64,000 nt of DNA from Pseudoxanthomonas composti (lineage in GTDB: Bacteria; Pseudomonadota; Gammaproteobacteria; Xanthomonadales; Xanthomonadaceae): NCBI RefSeq assembly GCF_004122095.1, contig NZ_SAWZ01000003.1, forward strand, positions 365,599 through 429,598, written 5' to 3'. Positions 7,914-16,410 of the stretch are shown here, piece after piece; positions within the stretch are counted from its first letter, which is position 1, and every line of letters starts with the position of its first letter. The translations under genes and the position numbers were made by a program. Below the pieces are notes generated by a model. The model was given only the letters and a program-made list of their open reading frames with translations. It did not search any database and was not told where the DNA came from.

Positions 7914-8819
7914 GTGCTGCGCTCCGTGGGGGGGTTGCGTGGGGCGTGGCGTTTTTCCCGCCAAGCCGAATGAAGGAGAGGCGCCGCCGCAAGGCGCGGG
8001 CAGGGCCAGACAAGCAGCGTTGGCTGCCGATGCGCGCGCGGGGGAGATGGGAAGACGTCTGCTTCCTGTGCCATGCATCCGCGTGCAGGCCCGCACCGGC
8101 CCCTGTTCCGGGGCTGCAGCGCGCTGGCGCATCGGACCTCTGGCTTTCCCCTGTGACGTGCCGGTCGCAGGACGTGGGCTGGCAGGTCGCAGGTGGGCGC
8201 GCCGCGTTCGCGCGAAGACCGCAGCGATCAGCGTCGCAACCCTTGCCTGCCCCCGTGGCGCCGGCCGCCCCCTGGTCCGGCGTCCGGCACTGCCCGTGTC
8301 CTGCTGTCGCGTGTGCGCTGGCGCGTGCATCCGGCCTGCCGCGCGGATCCCCATCCGCGCCATATGGCAGGTGTCGACTTGCCGTTGCATCGCCAGTCAT
8401 CACCGCTGTGGAACGAGATATAGCAATGCAAGTGCGAACTGGTGCTCAGACCGGCGGGTAGGTCGAGCGCATCAGGGTGGGCAGGTCCACCGCATCGGGG
8501 TGGCGCGGAATGCGCGCGATCCACGCGCGAGGAGATCCTTGCTGCGCTTAGGCTTTCGCGAAAGTGACGTCACCGACAGCTTGATGAGGCATGACCGCGT
8601 TTGCGGGTGGCCAAGGCGCAAGGGAGTAGGGGATGGACGTGATCGGCAGCGTCCGGCACGCGTCGCTGTGTCATTGGTTTCAACGCAAACCGAAGCTCGG
8701 CAAGGCTTGCCGCGGGCGGGTGGTGCATGACTTATGGCCTACCCGGTGCCGGTGTTCTCAGCCTAGGCTTGCCGACTGCGCCGGTCACGGCGTGTATTCC
8801 CTGCAAGTCGGAGAACCCC
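7914..8819. other. 906-bp intergenic region without a supported gene
   Basis: No reading frame here has a credible start, codon pattern or domain. It lies between the divergent TonB receptor and the M13 peptidase. It contains an extended -10-like TGCTATATC reading toward the receptor (about 8415-8423 on the minus strand) and two fused palindromes at 8553-8573. The size is unusual for this compact genome, so it may hold a long leader, a small RNA or a decayed gene. Confidence 0.6.
8553..8573. promoter_or_regulatory. two fused perfect palindromes, candidate operator
   Basis: CTTTCGCGAAAG (8553-8564) and GTGACGTCAC (8564-8573) share one base. Both are perfect palindromes. They lie about 250 bp upstream of the M13 peptidase start. 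GTGACGTCAC occurs again at 24983-24992, upstream of glgA. The binding protein is unknown. Confidence 0.35.
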
Positions 8820-10916
8820 ATGACGTTGAACACGCTTGTCCCCCTGTGCCTGGCCGCGTCCATCGCCGTTGCCATGTCCGCTTGCGGCAAACAGGAGCAG
8901 GCACCGCAGGCCGCCAGCGCGCCGCAGATGCCGGCGCTGGACCTGTCCAGAATCGACGCGCCGACGCTGTCGCTGAAGGCCGCCGACCTGGATGCCTCGG
9001 CCAATGCGTGCCAGGACCTCAACGCCTACGTCAATGGCAAGTGGCTCAAGGCCAATCCGGTGCCGGCCGATCGCACCACCTGGGGCAGCTTCGAGGTGCT
9101 GGCCGAGCGCACCCTGGCGATCCAGCACGCGCTGGTCGAGCAGATCGCTCAGGCCCAGCCGGCGGCCGGCAGCATCGAGGCCAAGCTGGGCGATGTCTGG
9201 CGCACGGGCATGGACGAGGCGGCGATCGACGCGGCCGGCATCGCCCCGCTGCAGCCGCAGCTGGAGGCCATCGCCGGCCTGAAGAATGCCGGGGCTGTCG
9301 TCGCTTGGCTGCGCGAGCGCTATGCCCAGGGCCAGGGCTTCCTGTTCTCCTTCGGCGGCAACGCCGACTACAAGGACTCCGGGCAGGTCATCGCCTACGC
9401 CGGCCAGGGCGGCCTGGGGCTGCCGGAGAAGGGCTATTACTTCGATGAGGACAAGGCGCAGATCCGCCAGGACTACGTGAAGTACATCGCCCAGCTGCTG
9501 CAGCTCTCCGGCACCGATGCGGCCCAGGCGCAGGCCCAGGCCGAGGCGGTGCTGGCATTCGAGACGCGCCTGGCCAAGGCTTCGCTGTCGCGGATCGAGC
9601 TGCGGGATCCGGCCAAGCGCTACAACCCGGTCAACGCGATGGAAGCCAACGGCATCACCCCGCACTTCGACTGGATCGCCTTCTTCGACGCCCTGAAGGT
9701 GCCGGCGGCCAACAAGTTCTCGCTGTCCCAGCCGGCGTTCTTCCGCGAGCTGGACACGATGCTGGCCGAGGTGCCGGTGGACACCTGGCAGGCCTACCTG
9801 CGCTTCCACACCATCGATGAGGCCGCGCCGTACCTGGCCAAGCCGTTCGAGCAGGCCAACTTCGACTTCTACGCCAAGACCCTGCGTGGCCAGCAGGAGA
9901 TGCTGCCGCGCTGGAAGCGCACGCTGGGCGCGGTCAACGACGCCATGGGCGAGGCGTTGGGCCAGTTGTACGTCAAGGCCGCCTTCCCGGCCGAATCCAA
10001 GGCGCAGATGCAGCAGCTGGTGCAGAACCTGTCGGCGGCCTTGAAGGTGCGGCTGGAAAACCTGGACTGGATGAGCCAGGACACCAAGCAGCGCGCGCTG
10101 GAGAAGTGGGCCAGCTTTACGCCGAAGATCGGCTACCCGGACAAGTGGCGCGACTGGAGTGGGCTGCAGACGCGCGGCGATGGCTTCCTGGCCAACATGC
10201 AGGCCGCGCAGGCCTTCAACTACCGCTGGCGCCTGGACAAGATCGGCAAGCCGGTGGACCGGACCGAGTGGGGCATGACCCCGCAGACGGTCAACGCCTA
10301 CTACAACAGCACCAAGAACGAGATCGTGTTTCCCGCGGCGATCCTGCAGCCGCCGTTCTTCGACGCCAAGGCCGATCCGGCGCTCAACTACGGCGGCATC
10401 GGCGCGGTGATCGGCCACGAGATGATGCATGGCTACGACGACGCGGGCAGCCAGTTCGATGCCAAGGGCAACTTCGACAGCTGGTGGACCGATGATGACC
10501 GCCGGCTGTTCACCGAGCGCACCGACCAGCTGGTGGCGCAGTTCGACGGCTACGAATCCATCGGCGGCCAGCACGTCAAGGGCAGGCTGACCCTGGGCGA
10601 GAACATCGGCGACCTGGGCGGCCTGACCGTGGCCTACGACGCGTTGCAGATGGCGCTCAAGGCCGACCCGCAGGCCAACAAGGAGATCGACGGCCACACC
10701 CAGGACCAGCGCTTCTTCATGAACTGGGCCACGGTGTGGCGCCGCAACTTCACCGATGGCGAGCTGAAGGTGCGCCTGAACACCGACCCGCACGCCCCGG
10801 CCAACTTCCGCGCCATCGCCGCTCCGTCCAATATGCCCGCCTACGCCCAGGCTTTCGCCTGTAAGCCCGGCGATGCCATGGTGCGCGCGGACAAGGATCG
10901 CGTGGTGATCTGGTAG
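8820..10916 (+). CDS. pepO: M13-family metallopeptidase lipoprotein (PepO/neprilysin-like)
   Basis: A 698-residue zinc endopeptidase. The N-terminus is a lipoprotein signal (VAMSAC, Cys about 20), which would tether the enzyme to the outer membrane facing the periplasm. M13 hallmarks are all present: NAYYN with the substrate-binding strand, HEMMH zinc motif at 533-537 and ENIGD at 594-598 giving the third zinc ligand. The C-terminus ends DRVVIW, as in the family. M13 enzymes cleave small peptides. The start at 8820 is chosen because it opens the signal peptide; upstream codons give no export signal. The gene has no operon partners. Confidence 0.96.
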   Translation: MTLNTLVPLCLAASIAVAMSACGKQEQAPQAASAPQMPALDLSRIDAPTLSLKAADLDASANACQDLNAYVNGKWLKANPVPADRTTWGSFEVLAERTLAIQHALVEQIAQAQPAAGSIEAKLGDVWRTGMDEAAIDAAGIAPLQPQLEAIAGLKNAGAVVAWLRERYAQGQGFLFSFGGNADYKDSGQVIAYAGQGGLGLPEKGYYFDEDKAQIRQDYVKYIAQLLQLSGTDAAQAQAQAEAVLAFETRLAKASLSRIELRDPAKRYNPVNAMEANGITPHFDWIAFFDALKVPAANKFSLSQPAFFRELDTMLAEVPVDTWQAYLRFHTIDEAAPYLAKPFEQANFDFYAKTLRGQQEMLPRWKRTLGAVNDAMGEALGQLYVKAAFPAESKAQMQQLVQNLSAALKVRLENLDWMSQDTKQRALEKWASFTPKIGYPDKWRDWSGLQTRGDGFLANMQAAQAFNYRWRLDKIGKPVDRTEWGMTPQTVNAYYNSTKNEIVFPAAILQPPFFDAKADPALNYGGIGAVIGHEMMHGYDDAGSQFDAKGNFDSWWTDDDRRLFTERTDQLVAQFDGYESIGGQHVKGRLTLGENIGDLGGLTVAYDALQMALKADPQANKEIDGHTQDQRFFMNWATVWRRNFTDGELKVRLNTDPHAPANFRAIAAPSNMPAYAQAFACKPGDAMVRADKDRVVIW

Positions 10917-10958
10917 GCGGGCAGTCAGCTGCTGAGGATTGGAGCGAGCGAGACGTCG

Positions 10959-11026
10959 GTGGGAGCGGCTTCAGCCGCGAAGGGGCTTTCCCGGTAAAGC
11001 TCCTTCGCGGCTGAAGCCGCTCCCAC
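10959..11026. repeat. complete REP element
   Basis: A 68-bp palindrome with arms of about 30 bases, starting GTGGGAGCGG and ending CCGCTCCCAC. Each arm contains its own smaller palindrome (CGGCTTCAGCCG). It lies between the M13 peptidase and the dienelactone hydrolase, both on the plus strand, and could act as a terminator or mRNA stabiliser. Confidence 0.9.
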
Positions 11027-11147
11027 AACTGCAGGGTTAAATCCGCTGGCGCGCGGCATTTTCCTTGGCGATTTCGCCGCCGCGTTTGCGCCGTCGCGCA
11101 TCGCGATCTTGCTATCGTGCGGCACACCCGATGCGCTGGAGCCGACG

Positions 11148-12035
11148 ATGACCCGCCTGACCGCCAAGGATTTCGCCCCGGAACTGCTGGAGCTGTACGA
11201 CGGCTACGTGCATGGGCACATCAGTCGCCGCCAGTTCCTCGACCGCGCCGCGCGCTACGCCATCGGCGGGCTGACCGCCGCCGGCATCCTGGCATCGCTC
11301 AGTCCCGACTACGCGTTGGCCACGCAGGTGGAGTTCACCGACCCGGACATCGTGGCCGAGTACATCACCTATCCCTCGCCCAAGGGCCACGGCAACGTGC
11401 GCGGTTATCTGGTGCGGCCGGCCAAGGCCGCAGGGCCGGTGCCCGGCGTGGTGGTGGTGCACGAGAATCGCGGGCTCAATCCCTACGTCGAGGACGTGGC
11501 CCGGCGCGTGGCCAAGGCCGGCTACCTGGCGCTGGCGCCGGATGGCCTGAGTTCGGTGGGCGGCTATCCGGGCAACGACGAGAAGGGCCGCGAGCTGCAG
11601 GCCAAGGTCGATCCGGAAAAACTGATGAACGACTTCTTCGCCGCGGTGGACTACCTGCTCGATCCGACGCGCACCACCGGCAAGGTCGGCATCACCGGTT
11701 TCTGCTACGGCGGCGGCGTGGCCAATGCCGCGGCGGTGGCCTATCCGGAACTGGCCGCGGCCGTGCCTTTCTACGGGCGGCAGCCGCGCGCGGAGGAAGT
11801 CGCGGCGATCAAGGCGCCGCTGCTGATCCACTATGCAGAGAAGGATGAGCGCATCAATGCCGGCTGGCCGGACTACGAGGCCGCGCTCAAGCAACAGCGC
11901 AAGACCTACCAGGCCTACGTGTATCCCGGCACCAGCCACGGCTTCCACAACGATTCCACGCCGCGCTACGACAAGGTCGCTGCCGAGCTGGCCTGGTCGC
12001 GCACCCTGGCGTGGTTCGGCAAGTACCTGGCCTGA
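11148..12035 (+). CDS. dienelactone hydrolase family protein with Tat signal
   Basis: A 295-residue alpha/beta hydrolase. Residues 26-32 (SRRQFLD) followed by a hydrophobic stretch form a twin-arginine signal, so the folded enzyme is probably exported. The hydrolase fold shows the dienelactone hydrolase triad: Cys186 in GFCYGGG, Asp in EKDERIN and His in TSHGFH, with the activating Glu in VVHENRGL. It resembles E. coli YghX. Cytosolic relatives hydrolyse dienelactone in aromatic degradation, but the exported type has no firm substrate. No aromatic catabolic genes are nearby. The ribosome site is GGAG, eight bases before the ATG. Confidence 0.92.
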   Translation: MTRLTAKDFAPELLELYDGYVHGHISRRQFLDRAARYAIGGLTAAGILASLSPDYALATQVEFTDPDIVAEYITYPSPKGHGNVRGYLVRPAKAAGPVPGVVVVHENRGLNPYVEDVARRVAKAGYLALAPDGLSSVGGYPGNDEKGRELQAKVDPEKLMNDFFAAVDYLLDPTRTTGKVGITGFCYGGGVANAAAVAYPELAAAVPFYGRQPRAEEVAAIKAPLLIHYAEKDERINAGWPDYEAALKQQRKTYQAYVYPGTSHGFHNDSTPRYDKVAAELAWSRTLAWFGKYLA

Positions 12036-12101
12036 CGGGCGCCCTTCGGGGATCCGTAACAACCTCGCATCGCCACGATCCAGCCGCGTGCAGGTTGCCC
12101 T

Positions 12102-12153
12102 GTGGGAGCGGATTTCCAAGGAGCGCTGCTTCACGGCTAAAAGCCGCTCCCAC
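12102..12153. repeat. diverged REP element
   Basis: A 52-bp member of the same family: GTGGGAGCGG at the left, AGCCGCTCCCAC at the right, with a degenerate centre. It lies between the convergent dienelactone hydrolase and porin genes and may terminate both. Confidence 0.8.
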
Positions 12154-12188
12154 GCTGTTCTATGGGGGTTATCCGAAGATGCCGCGAC

Positions 12189-13655
12189 TCAGTAGTTGAC
12201 CTGCAGCTGCAGGCGCAGCAGGTCGCCGTCCACCAGCGGGTAGGGAGCGGCGCTGACATCGGTGCGGCGCATGTGCGAGTAGGCGAACAGTACTTCCAGC
12301 GCCTCCATCGGCTGCCACTCCACGCCGGCCTCGGTCTCGTCCACGCGCATGCGCGGTGCGTTGGTGTCGAACTTCGAGGCGCCGCGATAGGTCTGCCACT
12401 TCGCGTAAGGCATCAGCGAGCCGTAGCGGCCATCGAGCTTGTACATGGCCTGGATGTAGCCGCCCTTGAGCGTGGTGCTGCGGATGCGCTGCTGCTCCAC
12501 GTCCAGCTGCGGCCCCTTGCCCACGGTCCACTCGGCCTGCACGCCGAAGGGCTGCGGGTACCAGATGAAGTGCGCGGCCACGCGCTGGTCCCTGACGCCC
12601 TCGGCGTCTTCCAGCTGCGGGGTGAAGGTCTGGCCATCCAGGGTGACGGCCGAGGTGCTGGAGACGAAACGGCCCGAATAGGCATCGACACCGGCCTCGA
12701 CATACTGGCCATTGGCCAGCTTGAACGGATAGGTCGCGTGCGCCACCACGTGCAGGCTGTCGTTGCGGTCGGCGCGGTTGGCGCCCTGGCCGTTGTAGAC
12801 GCCCAGGCCCAGCACACCGTAGTCGCCCGAGCCCTTCAGGCCCAGCTTGGTCAGCTCGGCGAAGCGCTTGCGTGCGGTCTGCGGCGTGTAATAGAACACC
12901 GCGCCCATGTCGCGCTCATCGCGCAGGCCGGAGTTGAGCGCATCGGCGCGGTCGGGCGAGAGCCGGTTCTGGCTGGACTGCAGGTTTTCCCAGCCGTAAG
13001 GCATCTTGGACTGGCCCACGCGCAGGCGGTACTCGCGCTTGTCGTCGAAGTAGATGTCCGCATACGCATCGCGCAGCTGGGCGAAGTTAGAGGTGGACGA
13101 GCCGCTCGGCGTGCTGGCGAAGTCGGGCTGGAAGTACAGCGAGACGTGGTCGTTGATATCGCCGCTGAGCACCAGTCTGGCGCGGCGGATGCCCATGCTC
13201 TGGTCCGCGCCGATGAAGCGATCGCCCGGCGCCTGCAGGTCCTCGGCATCGCCACCGATCTCCTGGTTGTAGCGCATCTGGATATAGCCGCGCAGGCCAA
13301 TCCTGTCGTACCACTTCTTCTCTTTCTCCACCGGCATCTGCGCCAGCTGAGTGGCGGCCTGGGGCGCTGGCGCGGCCGGCGCGGGCTGCGCCTGCTCGGT
13401 GCTGGACGCCGTGCCCGCGGCTGTCGCCGTCTGCAGGGCCGGGGCGGCCGCGGCGGTCGCGCTAGCGGGCGCCGCGCCGGCCTGCGGGCCCTCCACCTGC
13501 ACGAAGGTGCCCAGCTTGTCGCGGCCCGGACCGGGTTCGGCAAAGATCTGCTTGGTCTTGCGGTCCACGTACAGGTCCAGCTCGGCCGCTTCGAGCGGTG
13601 CGCCGGTGGCGGCGGCCATGGCGCAGACCAGGGAGGAAAGGACTTTCTTCTTCAT
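12189..13655 (-). CDS. OprP/OprO-type phosphate-selective porin
   Basis: A 488-residue outer-membrane protein. A signal peptide ends near LEAAE (about 24). A linker rich in Ala, Pro and Gln at about 55-110 is a possible periplasmic coiled or spacer region. From about residue 115 the sequence matches the Porin_O_P family: GYIQMRYN, RRARLVLSGDIND, YADIYFDDKREYRLRVGQSKMPYGWENLQSS. It ends in LRLQLQVNY, a barrel C-terminus. In the family these trimeric porins favour anions, phosphate or polyphosphate. A weak Pho-box-like site lies about 130 bp upstream, consistent with phosphate control but not proof of it. Confidence 0.92.
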   Translation of the reverse strand: MKKKVLSSLVCAMAAATGAPLEAAELDLYVDRKTKQIFAEPGPGRDKLGTFVQVEGPQAGAAPASATAAAAPALQTATAAGTASSTEQAQPAPAAPAPQAATQLAQMPVEKEKKWYDRIGLRGYIQMRYNQEIGGDAEDLQAPGDRFIGADQSMGIRRARLVLSGDINDHVSLYFQPDFASTPSGSSTSNFAQLRDAYADIYFDDKREYRLRVGQSKMPYGWENLQSSQNRLSPDRADALNSGLRDERDMGAVFYYTPQTARKRFAELTKLGLKGSGDYGVLGLGVYNGQGANRADRNDSLHVVAHATYPFKLANGQYVEAGVDAYSGRFVSSTSAVTLDGQTFTPQLEDAEGVRDQRVAAHFIWYPQPFGVQAEWTVGKGPQLDVEQQRIRSTTLKGGYIQAMYKLDGRYGSLMPYAKWQTYRGASKFDTNAPRMRVDETEAGVEWQPMEALEVLFAYSHMRRTDVSAAPYPLVDGDLLRLQLQVNY

Positions 13656-13774
13656 CGGGCACTCGGTTCGGCGAGGATGGGCGGGCCTGTCCGGCCATCC
13701 GGTGTCCTGGACAGTGGCCTGGTCAGTGCCCGCTGCATGGCCGGCGCCAGGCCGTTACCACACGGGCGGCGAGA

Positions 13775-13815
13775 CGATATGTCGGTGATGTTTCAGCTTG
13801 ATGACACACTGAAAC
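13775..13815 (-). promoter_or_regulatory. Pho-box-like repeats within an inverted repeat
   Basis: Read on the minus strand, TGTCATCAAGC is followed directly by TGAAACATCAC, an 11-bp spaced pair resembling PhoB half-sites (CTGTCAT). The same stretch carries the inverted repeat GTTTCAG (13790-13796) and CTGAAAC (13809-13815). It sits about 120-160 bp upstream of the porin start. Only one half-site fits well. Confidence 0.35.
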
Positions 13816-13899
13816 GTGGCGTTCATCTCTCTGCCACATGCGCAGCCGGCCGGCCGCGTCTCATCGCAGGCCGTGGGCCTGAGGCTTTTTCCTACAGCA

Positions 13900-14064
13900 C
13901 GGAACGGTGTCGGCCGATGCCGCGGCCAAGCGCCCGCCTGCATCCTGAATCCACCCGGCCGGCACGGCGTTCGGTCCAGGACGGACCCGCCGGCGCAGGA
14001 TGCGCCAGCGGCGTGCCCGGTCGGGTTCCCCAATTGCCCCGGTTTCCCCCCGGGGCGTTTTTTT
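13900..14064 (+). ncRNA. candidate structured small RNA ending in an intrinsic terminator
   Basis: No gene on this strand leads into a strong terminator here. Upstream of it is a nested hairpin: GCATCCTG (13940-13947) pairs with CAGGATGC (13996-14003), and GGTCC (13973-13977) pairs with GGACC (13983-13987) inside it. The 5' end is a guess. The region does not match tmRNA, RNase P, SRP or 6S RNA motifs that I can recognise. It could also be an untranslated leader or attenuator without its gene. Confidence 0.4.
14036..14064 (+). terminator. strong rho-independent terminator with no upstream gene
   Basis: GCCCCGG (14036-14042) pairs with CCGGGGC (14050-14056), followed by G and seven T residues. 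The T-tract gives a plus-strand direction. The genes on both sides are on the minus strand, so it must end some other transcript. Confidence 0.8.
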
Positions 14065-14290
14065 GTTGTCCCAACCCCAGGATGGAGGCACGGGGCGTTG
14101 CGGCTTCGGTTGGGCAGCGCTCCGGCGGCCGATAGCCGCGCTTCCCCGGTCGGGGCATGCTGCCCAGCCTCGAGGCGCGCTGCTGACTGCCTCGCTTGCC
14201 GCAACCACCGACCACCAACCACCAAACCGCTGCTGCACGCATTTGGTTAAAAGGCTTCGGATTGAAGCATCCAGATCCATCAGGTCGCGG

Positions 14291-14446
14291 GCCTGGTCCT
14301 GAGTCGGGGATGGCGGAAAGCGGGCCATGGATGGCCCGCGGCGGCGAGTCAGCCATGGATGGCCGACCGAGCCGAGGAGCCATCCCCGACTCGGGACCAG
14401 GCTGTCTGGCGAAGTCAGTGCACCGGGCCGCAGAAGTCAGTGCACC
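14291..14446. repeat. palindromic element with tandem direct repeats
   Basis: Arms of 24 bases at 14291-14314 and 14379-14402 are inverted copies with one mismatch. Between them lie a perfect hairpin at 14320-14339 and a second copy of its core GCCATGGATGGC (14352-14363). Immediately after come two direct copies of GAAGTCAGTGCACC (14411-14424, 14433-14446). No coding sequence is inside. It looks like a miniature mobile or REP-type element. Confidence 0.6.
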
Positions 14447-14523
14447 AAGGACGCTCCCGTTGCTGCACCGGTCTGCATCCCCGCATTCCGATGGCAAACC
14501 GCGTCCTCTCCCGGCGACCGCGC

Positions 14524-16212
14524 TCAGTCGGCCTGTGTGGCCACCGGGCTCGCCGGGTCGGCAGGCGTCTTGTCCTGGTGCGGGGGCGCCAGCTCCACGC
14601 GGTCGCGACCGGCATGCTTGGCCGCATACATGGCGGCATCGGCGCGCTGCAGGATCGGCACGATGTCGGCATCGCCCGGCAGCAGGCCGGTGACCCCGCC
14701 GCTGACGGTCAGCCGCAGGTCGGGCATGTCCAGTGAGGCGGCCGCGGTGGCCATCAGCGTGCGCAGCATTTCGATGCGCATGACCGCATAGCGCGGTTGC
14801 GCGCCGGGCAGGAAGATCAGGAACTCCTCGCCGCCCATGCGCGCCACGTAGTCGGTGCCGCGGAACACGGTCCGCAGGGTCTGTGCGAAGTACTCCAGCA
14901 CGCGGTCGCCGGCCTCGTGCCCGTAGCGGTCGTTGATCGCCTTGAAGTGATCCAGGTCCAGGAAGGCCACCGACAGCGGACGGCCCCGCCGCTGCGCATC
15001 GCCACGGGCCATGGTCAGCGCCTCCAGTGCCGCGCGCCGGTTGGGCAGCCCGGTCAGCGCATCGGTCTGCGCCAGCACCCGCATCTCGTCGCGCTGCTGG
15101 CGCAGGCTGCCCAGGCGCAGGTTGATCACCATGCCCATGGTCAGTTTCATCCAGCAGCCGGCCAGCATCATCAGCTCGACCTTCCACGAGGCCAGCCACG
15201 CCGGCGCGGTCAGTTCCAGCAGGGCAATGATCAGGAAGGGGGCCAGCGAGGACATCGCGGCGATGCCGCCACGCGCGCCCTGCGCCACGCCCTTGACCGC
15301 GCAGGCGGCCACGACCAGGCACAGCAGGTAGAACGCGACCTCGGCCAGCACCGAGGCCGCGCCCCAGGCCTGCATCGGCAACAGCAGCATCGCCAGGGCC
15401 AACACGGGGCAGAGCCGCACCAGCCAGCGCGTGGCCGGATCCAGCCAGCGCACCTGGCGCACCAGCCGGGTCTGCATCACGATCAGGCGCAGGCTGACGC
15501 CGATCAGGCCGATCGGCAGCGCCAGCATCAGCGGTACCGCCAGGTCGCCCAGCGGCAACCAGGGCTGGGGCCTGGCCCACAGACCCGACATCATGGCCAG
15601 CCACAGGCCGAACACCAGCGACTCGATGGCATAGGTCAGGAAGGCGCGCTCGCGCGTGCCGACCCAGGTCAGCATCGCCGAGACCAGCAGCGCGAACATG
15701 ATGGCGATGGCGGCGACCCGCAGCGAATAGCGGCCCGCATCCAGCCGCTGCAGGGGGGCCGGTTCGCCCAAGGTGATCAGCGGGCGCCACAGCGGCAGCA
15801 GCGGCGGGTCGAACGTCACCTCGATCGGGTCCCGGTTGCCCACCGGTGGCACCAGCACCGTGCCCATGCCGGACAGGAAGCGCGAATCCAGGGTGCGCGC
15901 GTCCTGCAGCGTGCCGCAGCGCTCGCGCGTGCCGTGGCGGATGGCGACTTCGCCGCGCTGGACATTGGTCACCACCACCGCCTGCGGATGCCCCGACCAC
16001 CCGCTCTCAGGTGCCGGCAGCAGCAGCCGGGTGCGGTTGCGGTCATCCTGCGGCGCGCATTGAGGGGTCTTCTCGCCCTGGGCCGCGGGTTGGCCGGTGA
16101 CCACATAGTCGCCCGCCGGCCCGCCTGCACTGATCCCTGCGACCACGCCCGATACCAGCAGGGCGGCCAGGACCAGCCCGAGCCAGTAGCGTGTTAGCTG
16201 AAAGCGGGCCAT
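14524..16212 (-). CDS. membrane diguanylate cyclase (GGDEF)
   Basis: A 562-residue protein that makes cyclic di-GMP from GTP. An N-terminal membrane anchor (about 8-28) is followed by a periplasmic region to about 160, then about seven membrane helices (about 175-390) in a 7TM-sensor-like arrangement, and a C-terminal GGDEF domain. The active site is GGEEF at 460-464 and an inhibitory I-site RGTD lies at 451-454, so activity and product feedback are both expected. The start at 16212 has a GGAAGGAC ribosome site. It is divergent from the host-attachment gene. Its input signal is unknown, but the layout suggests a periplasmic ligand. Confidence 0.93.
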   Translation of the reverse strand: MARFQLTRYWLGLVLAALLVSGVVAGISAGGPAGDYVVTGQPAAQGEKTPQCAPQDDRNRTRLLLPAPESGWSGHPQAVVVTNVQRGEVAIRHGTRERCGTLQDARTLDSRFLSGMGTVLVPPVGNRDPIEVTFDPPLLPLWRPLITLGEPAPLQRLDAGRYSLRVAAIAIMFALLVSAMLTWVGTRERAFLTYAIESLVFGLWLAMMSGLWARPQPWLPLGDLAVPLMLALPIGLIGVSLRLIVMQTRLVRQVRWLDPATRWLVRLCPVLALAMLLLPMQAWGAASVLAEVAFYLLCLVVAACAVKGVAQGARGGIAAMSSLAPFLIIALLELTAPAWLASWKVELMMLAGCWMKLTMGMVINLRLGSLRQQRDEMRVLAQTDALTGLPNRRAALEALTMARGDAQRRGRPLSVAFLDLDHFKAINDRYGHEAGDRVLEYFAQTLRTVFRGTDYVARMGGEEFLIFLPGAQPRYAVMRIEMLRTLMATAAASLDMPDLRLTVSGGVTGLLPGDADIVPILQRADAAMYAAKHAGRDRVELAPPHQDKTPADPASPVATQAD

Positions 16213-16410
16213 GTCCTTCCATGCGGATCCAGACGGAACGGGAGTCCGACCTTCGGTACATGTTAGCGGCCGTCGCGGGCGGGAGTTGAGCGTCGCCCGG
16301 AGGTGAAGGCAGCGAACGGACGCGTTGCGCGTGGCCATAACGCCCGCGTGCATAGCCTGCGCGCAAGGCCGAGCACGGTCGGGTCGCCCACAGCACAATC
16401 AGGAGCTCTC

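Noticed and set aside
7900..8730. Possible 276-residue protein in the 906-bp gap
   Set aside because: It has no ribosome site, its composition is Arg/Ala/Gly rich, and other frames there look the same. I see no domain.
8763..10793. Frame of 676 codons opposite the M13 peptidase
   Set aside because: It is an antisense shadow; the peptidase has all its family motifs on the other strand.
13867..13890. A second terminator (CAGGCC-GTG-GGCCTG then T run)
   Set aside because: The stem is only 6 bp and the T run is separated by AGGC. It is too weak to call.
13860..14064. tmRNA, RNase P, SRP or 6S RNA
   Set aside because: The usual signature sequences and lengths are not present. I kept it only as an unnamed candidate RNA.
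14411..14446. Insertion sequence end
   Set aside because: No transposase or terminal inverted repeat with target duplication is visible; it is recorded only as a repeat.
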